A stretch of DNA of 64,000 nt from Actinoplanes philippinensis. GTDB taxonomy: Bacteria > Actinomycetota > Actinomycetes > Mycobacteriales > Micromonosporaceae. The stretch covers positions 62,001 through 126,000 of the forward strand of contig NZ_FONV01000009.1 in assembly GCF_900113015.1 (NCBI RefSeq). Reading direction: 5' to 3'. Numbering within the stretch: the first letter of the stretch is position 1; each line of letters begins with the position of its first letter. Made by a program: the position numbers and the translations under genes. Below, one piece after another: positions 1 to 8,136 of the stretch. The notes under the pieces are model-generated. The model was given only the letters and a program-made list of their open reading frames with translations, was not told the origin of the DNA and did no database searches.

Positions 1-126
1 GTACGGGCCAGAGGCTGGGCGTTGTCACTCGCGGTGATCGCGCTGCCGTACTACCGGGCCCGGCGCAGCCCTGACGCCGTGCGTGACAGCCTCACCTACA
101 TCGAGGCCCTGCTCGCCGACGTCTAG
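1..126 (+). CDS. C-terminal end of an aminoglycoside-phosphotransferase-like protein (partial)
   Basis: Frame 1 is open from the window edge to a TAG at 124-126 and gives 41 residues. The stretch [17 protein letters not shown] followed by a short charged tail resembles the last helices of APH/choline-kinase-like phosphotransferases in actinobacteria, where an RGWAL...ALIALPYY segment is common. The kinase core lies outside the window, so substrate and activity cannot be judged. It ends 57 bases before the aldo/keto reductase start and just upstream of that gene's own promoter, so the two are probably separate transcription units. Confidence 0.5.
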   Translation, partial: VRARGWALSLAVIALPYYRARRSPDAVRDSLTYIEALLADV

Positions 127-143
127 CACCTGTCCAGGAGCTC

Positions 144-182
144 TTGACCTGGAGCGCGCTCCAGGTCGTAGCTTTCGCCGGC
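144..182 (+). promoter_or_regulatory. MerR-type promoter/operator of the aldo/keto reductase gene
   Basis: A -35 TTGACC (144-149) and a -10 TAGCTT (169-174) are separated by 19 bases, the over-long spacer typical of MerR-family promoters. The spacer region holds a perfect 22-bp palindrome (146-167) with half-site GACCTGGAGCG. The ATG at 183 lies 9 bases after the -10, so the mRNA is probably leaderless or nearly so. No MerR-family gene is seen in the window. Confidence 0.75.
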
Positions 183-1160
183 ATGGAGCTCACCCGTCTG
201 GGCCGCACCGGCCTCCAGGTCAGCCGGCTGTGCCTGGGAACCATGACGTTCGGCCGTGAGATCGACGAGCCGGACAGCCACCGGCTGCTGGACCGGTTCG
301 CCGACGCCGGCGGCACCTTCGTCGACACCGCGGACGGCTACAGCGACGGCCGCTCGGAGCAGATCGTCGGCAGTTGGCTGGCCGGCCGCACCCGGCACGA
401 CGTGGTGCTGGCGACGAAGGTCCGCTTCGGAGGCGGCCTGAGCCGCCGGCACCTGCTGCACGCCGTTGACGCGAGCCTGCGGCGCCTGCGCACCGACCAC
501 ATCGACCTCTACCAGCTGCACATGTGGGATTACGGCACTCCGCTGGAGGAGACGCTCAGCGCCCTCGACGACATCGTCCGGGCCGGCAAGGTGCGCTACC
601 TGGGCGTCAGCAACTTCGCCGGCGCGCAACTGCAACGGGCCGTCGACCTGAGCACGGAGCCGATCGTCGCGCTGCAGCCGCTCTACAACCTGCTCGACCG
701 GGAAGCGGAGTGGGAGCTGATCCCGGTGTGCCTGGCCGAAGGGGTGGGTGTGCTGCCGTACAGCCCGCTGCGCGGCGGCTGGCTGACCGGCAAGTTCCGC
801 CGCGGCTCGTCCCCGATCGGCGGCACCCGGCTGGCGGCGACGGACCGCGCGGGCGAGCCGACGTGGACGGAGGCGTGGGCCAACTACGACAACGACCACA
901 CGTGGGCCGTCCTCGACGAGCTGACCGCCGTGGCCCGCGAGATCGGTCGCTCGCCGGCGCAGGTGGCACTGAACTGGCTGCTGCGACAGCCCGCCGTCAC
1001 CGCCCCGATCGTGGGCGCCCGCTCACCGGCCCAACTCGACGACAACCTCGGCGCGGCCGGCTTCACCCTCGATCCGGCGCTGACGGCCCGCCTCGACCGT
1101 GCGAGCGAACGCCCGAAGCCCTACCCGTACCAGCTGCTCGCCGACCTGCACGACGCCTGA
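183..1160 (+). CDS. Aldo/keto reductase
   Basis: A 325-residue cytosolic NADPH-dependent oxidoreductase of the aldo/keto reductase fold. The usual catalytic tetrad is visible: Asp48, Tyr53, Lys79 (LATK) and His113 (LHMWD). The GVSNF motif follows near residue 154. The length and the N-terminal [17 protein letters not shown] segment fit the Tas/YajO-like bacterial subgroup. The substrate cannot be told from sequence. ATG 183 was chosen because the family begins with M-x-L-T-R-L-G at this point, and because the upstream in-frame codons overlap the promoter. Expression is probably controlled by a MerR-family activator responding to a small toxic or reactive compound. Confidence 0.92.
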   Translation: MELTRLGRTGLQVSRLCLGTMTFGREIDEPDSHRLLDRFADAGGTFVDTADGYSDGRSEQIVGSWLAGRTRHDVVLATKVRFGGGLSRRHLLHAVDASLRRLRTDHIDLYQLHMWDYGTPLEETLSALDDIVRAGKVRYLGVSNFAGAQLQRAVDLSTEPIVALQPLYNLLDREAEWELIPVCLAEGVGVLPYSPLRGGWLTGKFRRGSSPIGGTRLAATDRAGEPTWTEAWANYDNDHTWAVLDELTAVAREIGRSPAQVALNWLLRQPAVTAPIVGARSPAQLDDNLGAAGFTLDPALTARLDRASERPKPYPYQLLADLHDA

Positions 1161-1280
1161 CGCCGCCGCCGGCCGGTCGCCGGTTCTCGTGCGTCATATG
1201 CGCGGGACATCGACAGGGGTCGACATGTTGGGGCCGCTGAACCTAGGGTCGCGACGAGTGACGACACGGGGGGAAACAGA

Positions 1281-4200
1281 ATGGACAGCCATGACAAGAG
1301 GCCTTCCGCTGCGCGTTTCGCGCTGACGGCCCTGCTCGCGGCCGGGCTCGCGCTGACCGGATCCGCGCAGCCGGCCGCGGCCACGCCGGTGGATCCGGTG
1401 GTCGCCGACCGTACCGCCGCCATCGATCTGATGTGCACCGGCGGACCCGTCGTCGCCCGCGCCGCCCAGGCCGCCCTGCTCGAATCGGACGCCGCCGTGC
1501 GGCGCCTCCTGGAAACCGAACTGCCCGGCCTCACCGCCCTCGACAACCGCGTCAAGGTCGCCAACCTGATGGCCCTGTCCGGCCCGTCCATGACCGCGGC
1601 CGGGCAGAACGTGCTGTCCGGCTCCGACGCCGACATCGCCGCGTTCCTCGCCGGCGGGCAGAACGCCCCGATGCGCAACGACCTGCGCGTCCGGGTCGCC
1701 CGCCTGATGGCCGTCGGCGGTCAGGCCACCCGTACCGCCGCGCAGGCCGCCCTCAACGACGGCGACGACGCCATCGCACGGTTCCTGCTCGAAGGCCAGT
1801 ACAGCGCGGCACGGACCGACGACCGGATCGCGATCGCCCGGCTCATCGCCGTCGGGGGACCGGAGATGGTCCGTACCGGGCAGCTCGCCCTCAACGGCAC
1901 CGCCCAGGACATCACCGACTTCCTCGCCCAGGGCCAGCACGTCGCCCGGGCCCGCGACGCCGAGATCGCCACCGTCAGCCACCTCGCCGAACTGGCCCGG
2001 CAGGCCCAGACCGAAGCGGCCACCCAGACCGAGATCGCCCGCGCCGAATCCGAACGCGCCGTCCAAGCCGCACAACTGGCCAAGGAAGCCGCGCTGCGCG
2101 CCGCCGCCGAAACCGTCGCCGCCGGCGCCTCCGCCCAACGCGCCACCGCCGCGGCGGCCCGCGCCGCCGACGCGACCCGCCGCGCCGCCGACGCCGCCCA
2201 GGACGCGATCGGCGCCGCCCGCGCCGCCAACGAAGCCGCCCGGGTAGCCTCCGCCGCGGCCAGCCGCGCCGCCACCGCCGCCGTCCTCGCCGGACAAGCC
2301 GCCACCCAGGCCAACCAGGCCGCCGCCGCGGCCGCCGGCGACGCCACCAAGGCCGCCGCCGCCCGGCAGGCCGCCGAACAGGCCCGCGCCGCCGCCCAGG
2401 CCGCCGACAGCGCCGCCGACGCCGCAGCCCAGGTCCAGGCCGCCGCCCTCGCCGCCGGAAACGCCGCCGGCGCCGCCCGGGGCGCCGTCGACAACGCCCT
2501 CGCCGCCGCGACCGCCGCCGAACAGGCCGGCGCACAGTCGAACGTGGCCGGCGCCGAAGCCGCCCGCGCCCGCGAAGCCGCCGCCCGCGCGCGAGCCCTC
2601 GCCGACCGGGCCGACCGCGCCGCGAACGCCGCCCAGAACCTGGCCGCCCAGGCCGCGGCCGCCGCACAGGAGGCCACCCGCTGGGCCCGCGACGCGGCCG
2701 GCCACGCCCGGGCGGCCGCCGCGGCCGCCGACGAAGCCGCCCAACACGCCGGAGAAGCCGCCGAGGCGGCCCGCCGTACCGCCGCCGCGGCCGACGCCGC
2801 CGACCGGGCCGCCACCGTCGCCGCCGGCGCCGCCACCGCGGCCCAGCAGGCCGAACAGACCGCACGCGCCGCCGACGCCGAACGACTGCGCACCCAGACC
2901 GACGAGGCGATGGCCGCCGCCCGCGAGGCCCGCCAGATCGCCTCCCGGCAGCCCGCCACCATCGCCTGGGACGACCCCGAATCGGTGCGCGTCGACAACC
3001 AGACCGCCGCCCTGCTCGCCACCGCCGAAGCCGCCGGCACCGACCCGCAGGTCGCCGTCCGCAGCGCACGACAGGCGGCGCTGCGGCTGATGACCGCCGG
3101 CGGGCCGTGGAGCCGTGAAGCCGCCGAATCCGCGCTCGGCGGCACCGAACAGGACCTGCGCCACTGGCTCGCCACCGGCCGGGAACTGGCCGCCGAACAG
3201 GACGACCGCAGCCGCGTCACCCAGCTCGCCGACAGCAGCGACAAACCCGCGCTCAAAACCGCGGCCGCCACCGCGCTCGGCGGCAACCACGCCCAGGTCG
3301 TCGAGTTCCTGCGGCTGCCCATGTACCCGACCAAGATCCAGGACGACCGGATCGCCGTCGCGCAGATCATCACCCGCGGCGGAACCGCCACCAAGGCCGC
3401 CGCCCAGGCCGCGCTGCGCGGCACCGCCGCCGACGTCCACGCCTTCCTGCGCACCGGCCAATACCAGGCGGCCGACACCGACGACCGGGTCGCCGTCGCC
3501 GCGGCCATCGCCGAGGGCGGAGACGAGGTCGACGCCGCCGCACAGATCGCGCTCGCCGGGCCCCGCGAATACCTGCGCCGCTTCCTGACCGTCGAGCTGC
3601 CGCGCGCCCGCCAGCGTGACCACGACGCCGCGGTGCACGTCGCCACCGTACGCCGCTATGTCGCCGAAGCCTCCGCCTCCGCCGCCACCGCCCGCAAGGA
3701 CGCCGCCGAAGCCGCCCGCCTCGCGGCCGTCGCCCGCCAGGCCCAGGAGGAAGCCGCGCGCTGGGCCGAACAGGCCCGCCAGTCGGCGGCCCAGGCCGCC
3801 GACTACGCCACCCAGGCCCAGCAGGCCGCCCAGGCCGCCCAGCAGTCCGCCGACCAGGCCGCCGCCTCGGCCGCCGCCGCCCGCAAGGCCGCCACCGACG
3901 CCGCCCGCGCCGCGCAGACCGCCACCAACGCGGCCACCCGCGCCACCGCCTCCGCGGCCCAGGCCAAAGCCTCCGCCGACAGCGCCGCCACCGCCGCCGC
4001 CCAGGCCCGCGACGACGCCCTGCGCGCCGGCCAGGACGCCGCCGCGGCCGCCCAGGCGTTCCTCGACACCTACCAGATCTGGCTGCAGAAACAGCGCGCC
4101 GAGGACCTCGCCCAGCTGCGCAACGGCGAAGGCCGGGAAGTCGTCACCTACAACGACGGCGACAGCGACCCCACCACCCCCGGCGCGAACGGCCCCTACG

Positions 4201-4766
4201 GCGGCAAGGACATCCCCTGGGACGAACCGACCGCCGCCATGGAGATGCGTGCCCAGCTGTGGCTGACCATCCAGGGCGTCTGCCAGGTCAGCGGCCGCGA
4301 CGGCCAGGCCTGCGCCCTGTGGTGGCACTACTACAACCGCAGCGGCGCCGACTTCATCGCCAGCGTCGACAACTACCTCAAGGACCGGCAGTTCAAAGCC
4401 GCCGTCGACGAGTCGCGCGAGCAGATGCTCGCCCAAGCCCGCAGCAAATGCCTCAGCAGCGGACGCTCCACCTGCGAATACTGGATGGACAGCCTCTGGT
4501 TCGGCGTCAGCATGACCGAGAACATCGACTACCGGCTCGGGGTGCGCGGCGTCCAGCTGCGCCTGCGCGGACCCATCACGGTGACCGTCGCCAACGGACA
4601 GGCCACCGTCCACGGACAGTACGGCGTCGACGTCTACAAGGACTGGAACTTCGACCACGGCGAGGAGATCTGGGGCATCTCCTTCGACGACTACGCCGAC
4701 ATGCACAGCTACGGCATCGCCCGCGAGTTCACCGTGCGCGGACGCAGCAGCGTGCAGACCATCTAG
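1281..4766 (+). CDS. Large secreted ALF-repeat protein with alanine-rich coiled coils
   Basis: A 1161-residue protein with a signal peptide (about residues 1-35, cleavage near AAA-TPV). It has two blocks of ALF-type repeats (about 35-215 and 560-785) built on units like AAQAALNDGDDAIARFL. Each block is followed by a long Ala/Arg/Glu-rich coiled coil (about 225-555 and 785-930). The C-terminal 230 residues are Trp/Tyr-rich with paired cysteines and resemble nothing I can name. ALF repeats (Pfam 'short repeats of unknown function') occur in long secreted actinobacterial proteins, some resembling polymorphic toxins, so the C-terminal part may be the effector; that is inference. A GGGGGGAAA ribosome site precedes the ATG. 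The following gene starts 11 bases downstream and is probably co-transcribed. Confidence 0.85.
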   Translation: MDSHDKRPSAARFALTALLAAGLALTGSAQPAAATPVDPVVADRTAAIDLMCTGGPVVARAAQAALLESDAAVRRLLETELPGLTALDNRVKVANLMALSGPSMTAAGQNVLSGSDADIAAFLAGGQNAPMRNDLRVRVARLMAVGGQATRTAAQAALNDGDDAIARFLLEGQYSAARTDDRIAIARLIAVGGPEMVRTGQLALNGTAQDITDFLAQGQHVARARDAEIATVSHLAELARQAQTEAATQTEIARAESERAVQAAQLAKEAALRAAAETVAAGASAQRATAAAARAADATRRAADAAQDAIGAARAANEAARVASAAASRAATAAVLAGQAATQANQAAAAAAGDATKAAAARQAAEQARAAAQAADSAADAAAQVQAAALAAGNAAGAARGAVDNALAAATAAEQAGAQSNVAGAEAARAREAAARARALADRADRAANAAQNLAAQAAAAAQEATRWARDAAGHARAAAAAADEAAQHAGEAAEAARRTAAAADAADRAATVAAGAATAAQQAEQTARAADAERLRTQTDEAMAAAREARQIASRQPATIAWDDPESVRVDNQTAALLATAEAAGTDPQVAVRSARQAALRLMTAGGPWSREAAESALGGTEQDLRHWLATGRELAAEQDDRSRVTQLADSSDKPALKTAAATALGGNHAQVVEFLRLPMYPTKIQDDRIAVAQIITRGGTATKAAAQAALRGTAADVHAFLRTGQYQAADTDDRVAVAAAIAEGGDEVDAAAQIALAGPREYLRRFLTVELPRARQRDHDAAVHVATVRRYVAEASASAATARKDAAEAARLAAVARQAQEEAARWAEQARQSAAQAADYATQAQQAAQAAQQSADQAAASAAAARKAATDAARAAQTATNAATRATASAAQAKASADSAATAAAQARDDALRAGQDAAAAAQAFLDTYQIWLQKQRAEDLAQLRNGEGREVVTYNDGDSDPTTPGANGPYGGKDIPWDEPTAAMEMRAQLWLTIQGVCQVSGRDGQACALWWHYYNRSGADFIASVDNYLKDRQFKAAVDESREQMLAQARSKCLSSGRSTCEYWMDSLWFGVSMTENIDYRLGVRGVQLRLRGPITVTVANGQATVHGQYGVDVYKDWNFDHGEEIWGISFDDYADMHSYGIAREFTVRGRSSVQTI

Positions 4767-4777
4767 GGTCGGAAGCC

Positions 4778-5257
4778 GTGAAACAGCGTCTCGTCACGGC
4801 CGTCCTCGCCGTGCTCGTGCTGGCGGTCGGCGCGACGCTGGTGACGACCCGGGGGGCCTGGCTGCTCGACCAGCGGGCCTACCCGGGCAGCCGGCTCGGC
4901 AGCAGCCTCGACGACCTGCTCGCCCAGTTCGGGTTGCGGCTGCCCGGCTGCCCGGCCGACGACCTGCGGTACTGGTCCGGCGACAACGTCGAGGACACGT
5001 TCTATCTCACGTTCACCGCCGACCCGTCCTGCGTGGCAGCGTTCCTGGCCGACAACGCGGTGACCGCGGGGGAGCCGCTGCCGGGGGACCGGCTGGCGCT
5101 CGGCAAGGACCCCCGGGTGCAGCGGTGGGGGTGGCCGTTCACGGAGGCGGGGCTCTACGCCACCTACAGCGGCGAACCGGTACCGGACGTCGACGTGGAC
5201 GTGGTCGTCGTGCCTTCAGGGCGGCGGGTGTTCGCGTACGCCTTCGAAACCGGGTAG
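4778..5257 (+). CDS. Small membrane-anchored or secreted protein of unknown function
   Basis: A 159-residue protein starting at GTG 4778, 11 bases after the ALF-repeat gene. Residues 1-25 (VKQRLVTAVLAVLVLAVGA...) form a single N-terminal hydrophobic segment that may be an uncleaved anchor or a signal peptide. The rest is extracytoplasmic with two cysteines (around GCPADD and DPSCVAA) and an acidic Val/Asp run near the end. I do not recognise a family. The tight spacing suggests that it works with the upstream secreted protein, for example as an accessory or immunity-like partner, but nothing in the sequence shows this. Confidence 0.7.
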   Translation: MKQRLVTAVLAVLVLAVGATLVTTRGAWLLDQRAYPGSRLGSSLDDLLAQFGLRLPGCPADDLRYWSGDNVEDTFYLTFTADPSCVAAFLADNAVTAGEPLPGDRLALGKDPRVQRWGWPFTEAGLYATYSGEPVPDVDVDVVVVPSGRRVFAYAFETG

Positions 5258-5683
5258 GCCGCCGGGCCGGTTGTGTCCACGCGCAAACCTCGTCCCGTAA
5301 CCGGCGCTGACGGTGGCGAGCCCTGAGGCGGCCCCGACCGCCGACCGGTCGCGGCCGTCGGTGCCGGGGTGGTCACCGCGGGCACGTCGACCTGATGACA
5401 CCTGGACCATCGGGGCTGCCCGCCGAGTTGGATCGGCGGCTGGTCGCCGAAGTTCCCGGTGCGGACCAGTGAGGGGGTGTCCGAAGCCGGCCGTTGCCGT
5501 TCCGTCGGCCCGCCCCCAGGACGCGAGGGTTATCCGGACCGCCCCCTGCCTCAATTAATGGATTACTGTTATCGGCAATCCGATAATCGCGAGAGAGGCT
5601 TGAAACGGACAAAACGCCGTTACACCATAAGGTCCGTTCTGTTGTAACTCGGATTGTCGGACCCTGGGCGTACGGTCTGCGCC
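5258..5683. other. Intergenic stretch with AT-richer 3' half
   Basis: No supported gene. The last 130 bases are clearly less GC-rich than the surroundings and contain a small inverted repeat (arms TTATCGG/CCGATAA at 5569-5575 and 5580-5586). A likely -10 TACGGT (5671-5676) sits seven bases before the HNH gene's ATG, the leaderless arrangement seen at several other genes in the window. Confidence 0.5.
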
Positions 5684-6295
5684 ATGGAACAGACCGACCA
5701 GATCCGGTGCCGCTATTGCCGGAAGACGTGGCCACCGGAGCAGTTCCGAACCCGCCACGGCAAGCCGACCACCCACTGCAGTGCGTGCCTTGAGGCCAAG
5801 CGCGAGAGAAGCCGCCTGAGACGGGAGCGGATGGGACCCGCAGGAGTTCGTGCTGCGAATCTGTGGGACAAGTACCGGATCACCGTCGAGCAGTACGATG
5901 CGCTGCGTGCGGCCCAGCAGTATCGGTGCGGGATCTGTGGAACGCACGAGGACGACATCACCGCGATCCCGACCGGCAGGCCTCGCCTCGACGGCACGCC
6001 GACAGCTCCGGCTGTCCGGCTGGTCGTCGACCACTGCCATGAGAGCCACCGTGTCCGTGGTCTGCTTTGCAACAACTGCAACACGATGATCGGGCTGTCC
6101 TCGGAGAACCCGATCATCCTGCGTGCCGGAGCGGCCTACCTGGAGGGGATGCCCGTAGTTGCGGCGCAGGACCCAACAGAGGTCGCTGACCAGGGGGAAC
6201 GCACGGTTGAGGTCGACTGGCCAGGGCCGCCGGGCGATGGCGGAATCGGCGGTGAAGGGAAGGTTGGACCACTGCCGGCCATGGTGCGCCGATAA
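5684..6295 (+). CDS. HNH endonuclease of the recombination endonuclease VII family
   Basis: A 203-residue protein. The nuclease core has the endonuclease VII pattern: zinc pair CGIC (Cys82, Cys85), catalytic DHCH (Asp116, His117), then LLCNNCN with Cys129, Cys132 and Asn133, matching the Asp-His and Asn active-site residues of phage T4 endonuclease VII. An extra N-terminal zinc ribbon is formed by Cys9, Cys12, Cys32 and Cys35. A C-terminal tail after residue 160 is low-complexity. Relatives are mostly phage or mobile-element nucleases that cut branched or nicked DNA. The AT-richer upstream flank and the decayed gene downstream suggest an acquired gene. ATG 5684 is preferred over the TTG at 5654 because of the -10-like element TACGGT just upstream. 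Confidence 0.88.
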   Translation: MEQTDQIRCRYCRKTWPPEQFRTRHGKPTTHCSACLEAKRERSRLRRERMGPAGVRAANLWDKYRITVEQYDALRAAQQYRCGICGTHEDDITAIPTGRPRLDGTPTAPAVRLVVDHCHESHRVRGLLCNNCNTMIGLSSENPIILRAGAAYLEGMPVVAAQDPTEVADQGERTVEVDWPGPPGDGGIGGEGKVGPLPAMVRR

Positions 6296-6325
6296 GGAAG
6301 TCCGGCCGCCGAGTCAGTGGCGGAC

Positions 6326-6625
6326 CTGGTGGAGGGCTGGGACGGATCGACGAGGCGATCGTCCTGCTGCGCACGCGAAGGACCACCTCGATCAACAACC
6401 GTGACCAGCTTGCCGACCTACCGGCCCGGCACGGCCGGATCGAAACCATGGGCGTACGCGGTCTTGGAGTGCCACGGGCACGCTGCGAAGCGTCGTGCGG
6501 ACCCGCTGGGAGAACACGGCGCCGTGGCGGTGGGACGGAGGTCTTGCGGCGCTTCTGTCGACGCCACGGCCGGGGCGACCAGGCCCTGGAGGCCCTGCTG
6601 ATCACTCGCGGACTCCCGGTAGGTG
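6326..6625 (+). pseudogene. Decayed tandem-repeat (TPR-like) protein gene
   Basis: Fragments of a common actinobacterial repeat family, with units of the type GRIDEAIxLLR and HGHAARRLADLLAEHG, are split between frames. GRIDEAIVLLRTR and LADLPARHGRIE read from 6340. ECHGHAAKRRADPLGEHG then reads in a second frame from about 6465. GDQALEALLITRGL returns to the first frame near 6570. No intact start or full-length frame exists. It appears to be the relic of a gene interrupted or replaced when the HNH gene arrived; the family name is from memory of similar proteins. Confidence 0.55.
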
Positions 6626-6661
6626 GACGAGGCAGTCGTCCGCCTACCGGGAATCCGCGAG
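6605..6661. repeat. Long inverted repeat (26-bp arms, 5-base loop)
   Basis: Arms 6605-6630 and 6636-6661 are complementary over 26 bases with two mismatches (left arm begins CTCGCGGACTCCCGG). The loop is GGCAG. The structure is too long for a typical terminator and lies at the end of the decayed repeat gene. It could be a bidirectional terminator, a recombination site or a mobile-element end. Confidence 0.75.
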
Positions 6662-6703
6662 GGCAGAACCTCGTCACGAGATCTTCACCTCCGCGCCCGG
6701 TGT

Positions 6704-6741
6704 CCCGCAGCAGGGGGCGGGACCCGCCGCCCCGCTGCGGG
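6704..6741 (-). terminator. Probable terminator of the secreted hydrolase gene
   Basis: Hairpin with CCCGCAGC (6704-6711) pairing with GCTGCGGG (6734-6741) and further G/C pairing inside. It lies directly after the stop of the minus-strand gene that ends at 6752. There is no U-run, as is usual for actinobacterial terminators. Confidence 0.55.
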
Positions 6742-6751
6742 AGGGGACCGG

Positions 6752-8005
6752 TCACCGGACGAAGTGGATCTCCGGGTAGCGCGGGTCCGGGGCGGCGAGC
6801 AGGCGGCCGTCGCGGCATCGCAGGTGCTGGTCGAAGAACGCGCGCAGGTAGGTGCGCTGGATCTCGACGGATCGTGGCGGGGCGAGGGTGCCGACCATGC
6901 CCGCCAGCTGTTGGGGGGTCAGGCCGATCTCGAGGGCGGCCTGGGGGTAGAGGGATACGCCGTCGTTGAACGAGCCGTGGACCGTGTCGCGCAGTCTGAG
7001 CTGCCTTTTCCAGCCCTGTTGGGCGGACCAGAACCTGGTCCACGTGGGGTCTTCGGCGTCGGGCCCGTGGTCGCTGCTGATCAGCAGGAACGGCCGGGCC
7101 GAACCGCCCGTGGCGGCGGGGCCCACGAAAGTGCCGTCCAGGTTGACGCCGGCCTTGAGGCGGGGGTCGTCGTGCATCACCGCGGCGGCGGTGCTGCCGC
7201 CCAGGGAGTGGCCGAACATGCCGATGCGGCTCAGGTCGAACGCGCCGCGCAGGCCGTCCGGCAGGCGGCGGCGGGCGGCGTCCGGATTGCGGCCGGCGTC
7301 GAGGGCGGCCAGCTGGTCGAGGACGAACCGGGTGTCGGCGTCCCGGACGGCGGCGGCCTGGACGACGACCTCGTCGGTGAGGTCGGGGGGAAGGGCCGCG
7401 ACCTCGACCCGCCCGCCGGGGAACTCGACCTCGGACGCGTCATGGGTGTGATCGATGGTCACGACGATGTAGCCGTGGGCGGCCAGATCCTCGACCAGGA
7501 CGGTGCCGGTGCCGCGGTCGCCGCCGAGGCCCGGCGAGTACAGCAGCACAGGGTGGCCGCCGCGCCGGGGCAGGACCGGCGCCCCGGTCCGGCCGTGCGT
7601 GCGGGTGCTGCGGATCCGGTCGGCGGGCAGGCCGAAGGTCTCGGCGAAATGGGGCACGGCGCCGGGGGACAGCCACGGCTCGGGCAGATGGCCGCACAGG
7701 TCCCGGGCCGGATACCAGATCTGGATCATGATTTCTCGCGGCGGGTGGCCCGGCGCCCACGGATCGGTGCGGGTCGTGTCGCGCAGGTGCACAGCGACGG
7801 TGCCGAGATCGGCGGGGCCGGTGGGCGCGGGCAGAACGTAGCCCGCGGCGGCCCGGCGGCCGGTGGCCGGGCCGGGATCGGACGTGCGGGCGGCGGCCGG
7901 TGCGGCGACGGCCAGGCCGGCACCGGAGGCCAGGACGGCGGTGAGCAGCGTACGGCGGCGCAGTGGCCGTACCGCGGCGGGCTTGTTCGTGATCGGTTCC
8001 AGCAT
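6752..8005 (-). CDS. Secreted PAF-acetylhydrolase-like alpha/beta hydrolase (Tat signal)
   Basis: A 417-residue hydrolase. The N-terminus carries a twin-arginine style signal (RRR at 16-18, then a hydrophobic stretch ending AAPAAARA-like), so export in folded form is likely. The catalytic triad can be read as Ser267 in GHSLGG, Asp290 in NLDGT and His343 in VHGSFND, the order and spacing of the platelet-activating-factor acetylhydrolase family. The oxyanion-side motif LLYSPGLGGDRG lies near 155-165. Relatives hydrolyse short-chain esters, oxidised phospholipids or polyesters; the actual substrate is unknown. The ATG at 8005 was preferred to upstream codons because it puts the signal peptide at the N-terminus. 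Confidence 0.88.
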   Translation of the reverse strand: MLEPITNKPAAVRPLRRRTLLTAVLASGAGLAVAAPAAARTSDPGPATGRRAAAGYVLPAPTGPADLGTVAVHLRDTTRTDPWAPGHPPREIMIQIWYPARDLCGHLPEPWLSPGAVPHFAETFGLPADRIRSTRTHGRTGAPVLPRRGGHPVLLYSPGLGGDRGTGTVLVEDLAAHGYIVVTIDHTHDASEVEFPGGRVEVAALPPDLTDEVVVQAAAVRDADTRFVLDQLAALDAGRNPDAARRRLPDGLRGAFDLSRIGMFGHSLGGSTAAAVMHDDPRLKAGVNLDGTFVGPAATGGSARPFLLISSDHGPDAEDPTWTRFWSAQQGWKRQLRLRDTVHGSFNDGVSLYPQAALEIGLTPQQLAGMVGTLAPPRSVEIQRTYLRAFFDQHLRCRDGRLLAAPDPRYPEIHFVR

Positions 8006-8059
8006 GCCGATCACGCTGCCGGACGCCGGACGCGTTGTCGGTGGGGCGGCCCGCCGGTC

Positions 8060-8136
8060 CGGGGTGGGGTTTTCCGCACCCCGAGCCGGCGGGTAGCCCC
8101 GTCGCCGAGGCACCGGACGGTGTCTACGGTGATCGC
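8060..8136 (+). promoter_or_regulatory. Promoter region of the sensor-kinase operon with an inverted repeat
   Basis: An inverted repeat CGGGGTG (8060-8066) / CACCCCG (8077-8083) lies in the divergent intergenic region. A -10-like TACGGT (8125-8130) precedes the ATG at 8137 by six bases, suggesting a leaderless transcript. No convincing -35 is seen. Confidence 0.4.

Noticed and set aside
1194-4706. Very long minus-strand frame rich in Gly and Val opposite the ALF-repeat gene
   Set aside because: It is the antisense of the Ala-rich coiled-coil gene, where high GC removes stop codons; it has no ribosome site and no recognisable domain.
6288-6295. GCCGATAA, which resembles the -10 of FliA-dependent promoters in Actinoplanes
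   Set aside because: It overlaps the last codons of the HNH gene and no matching -35 lies at the right distance.
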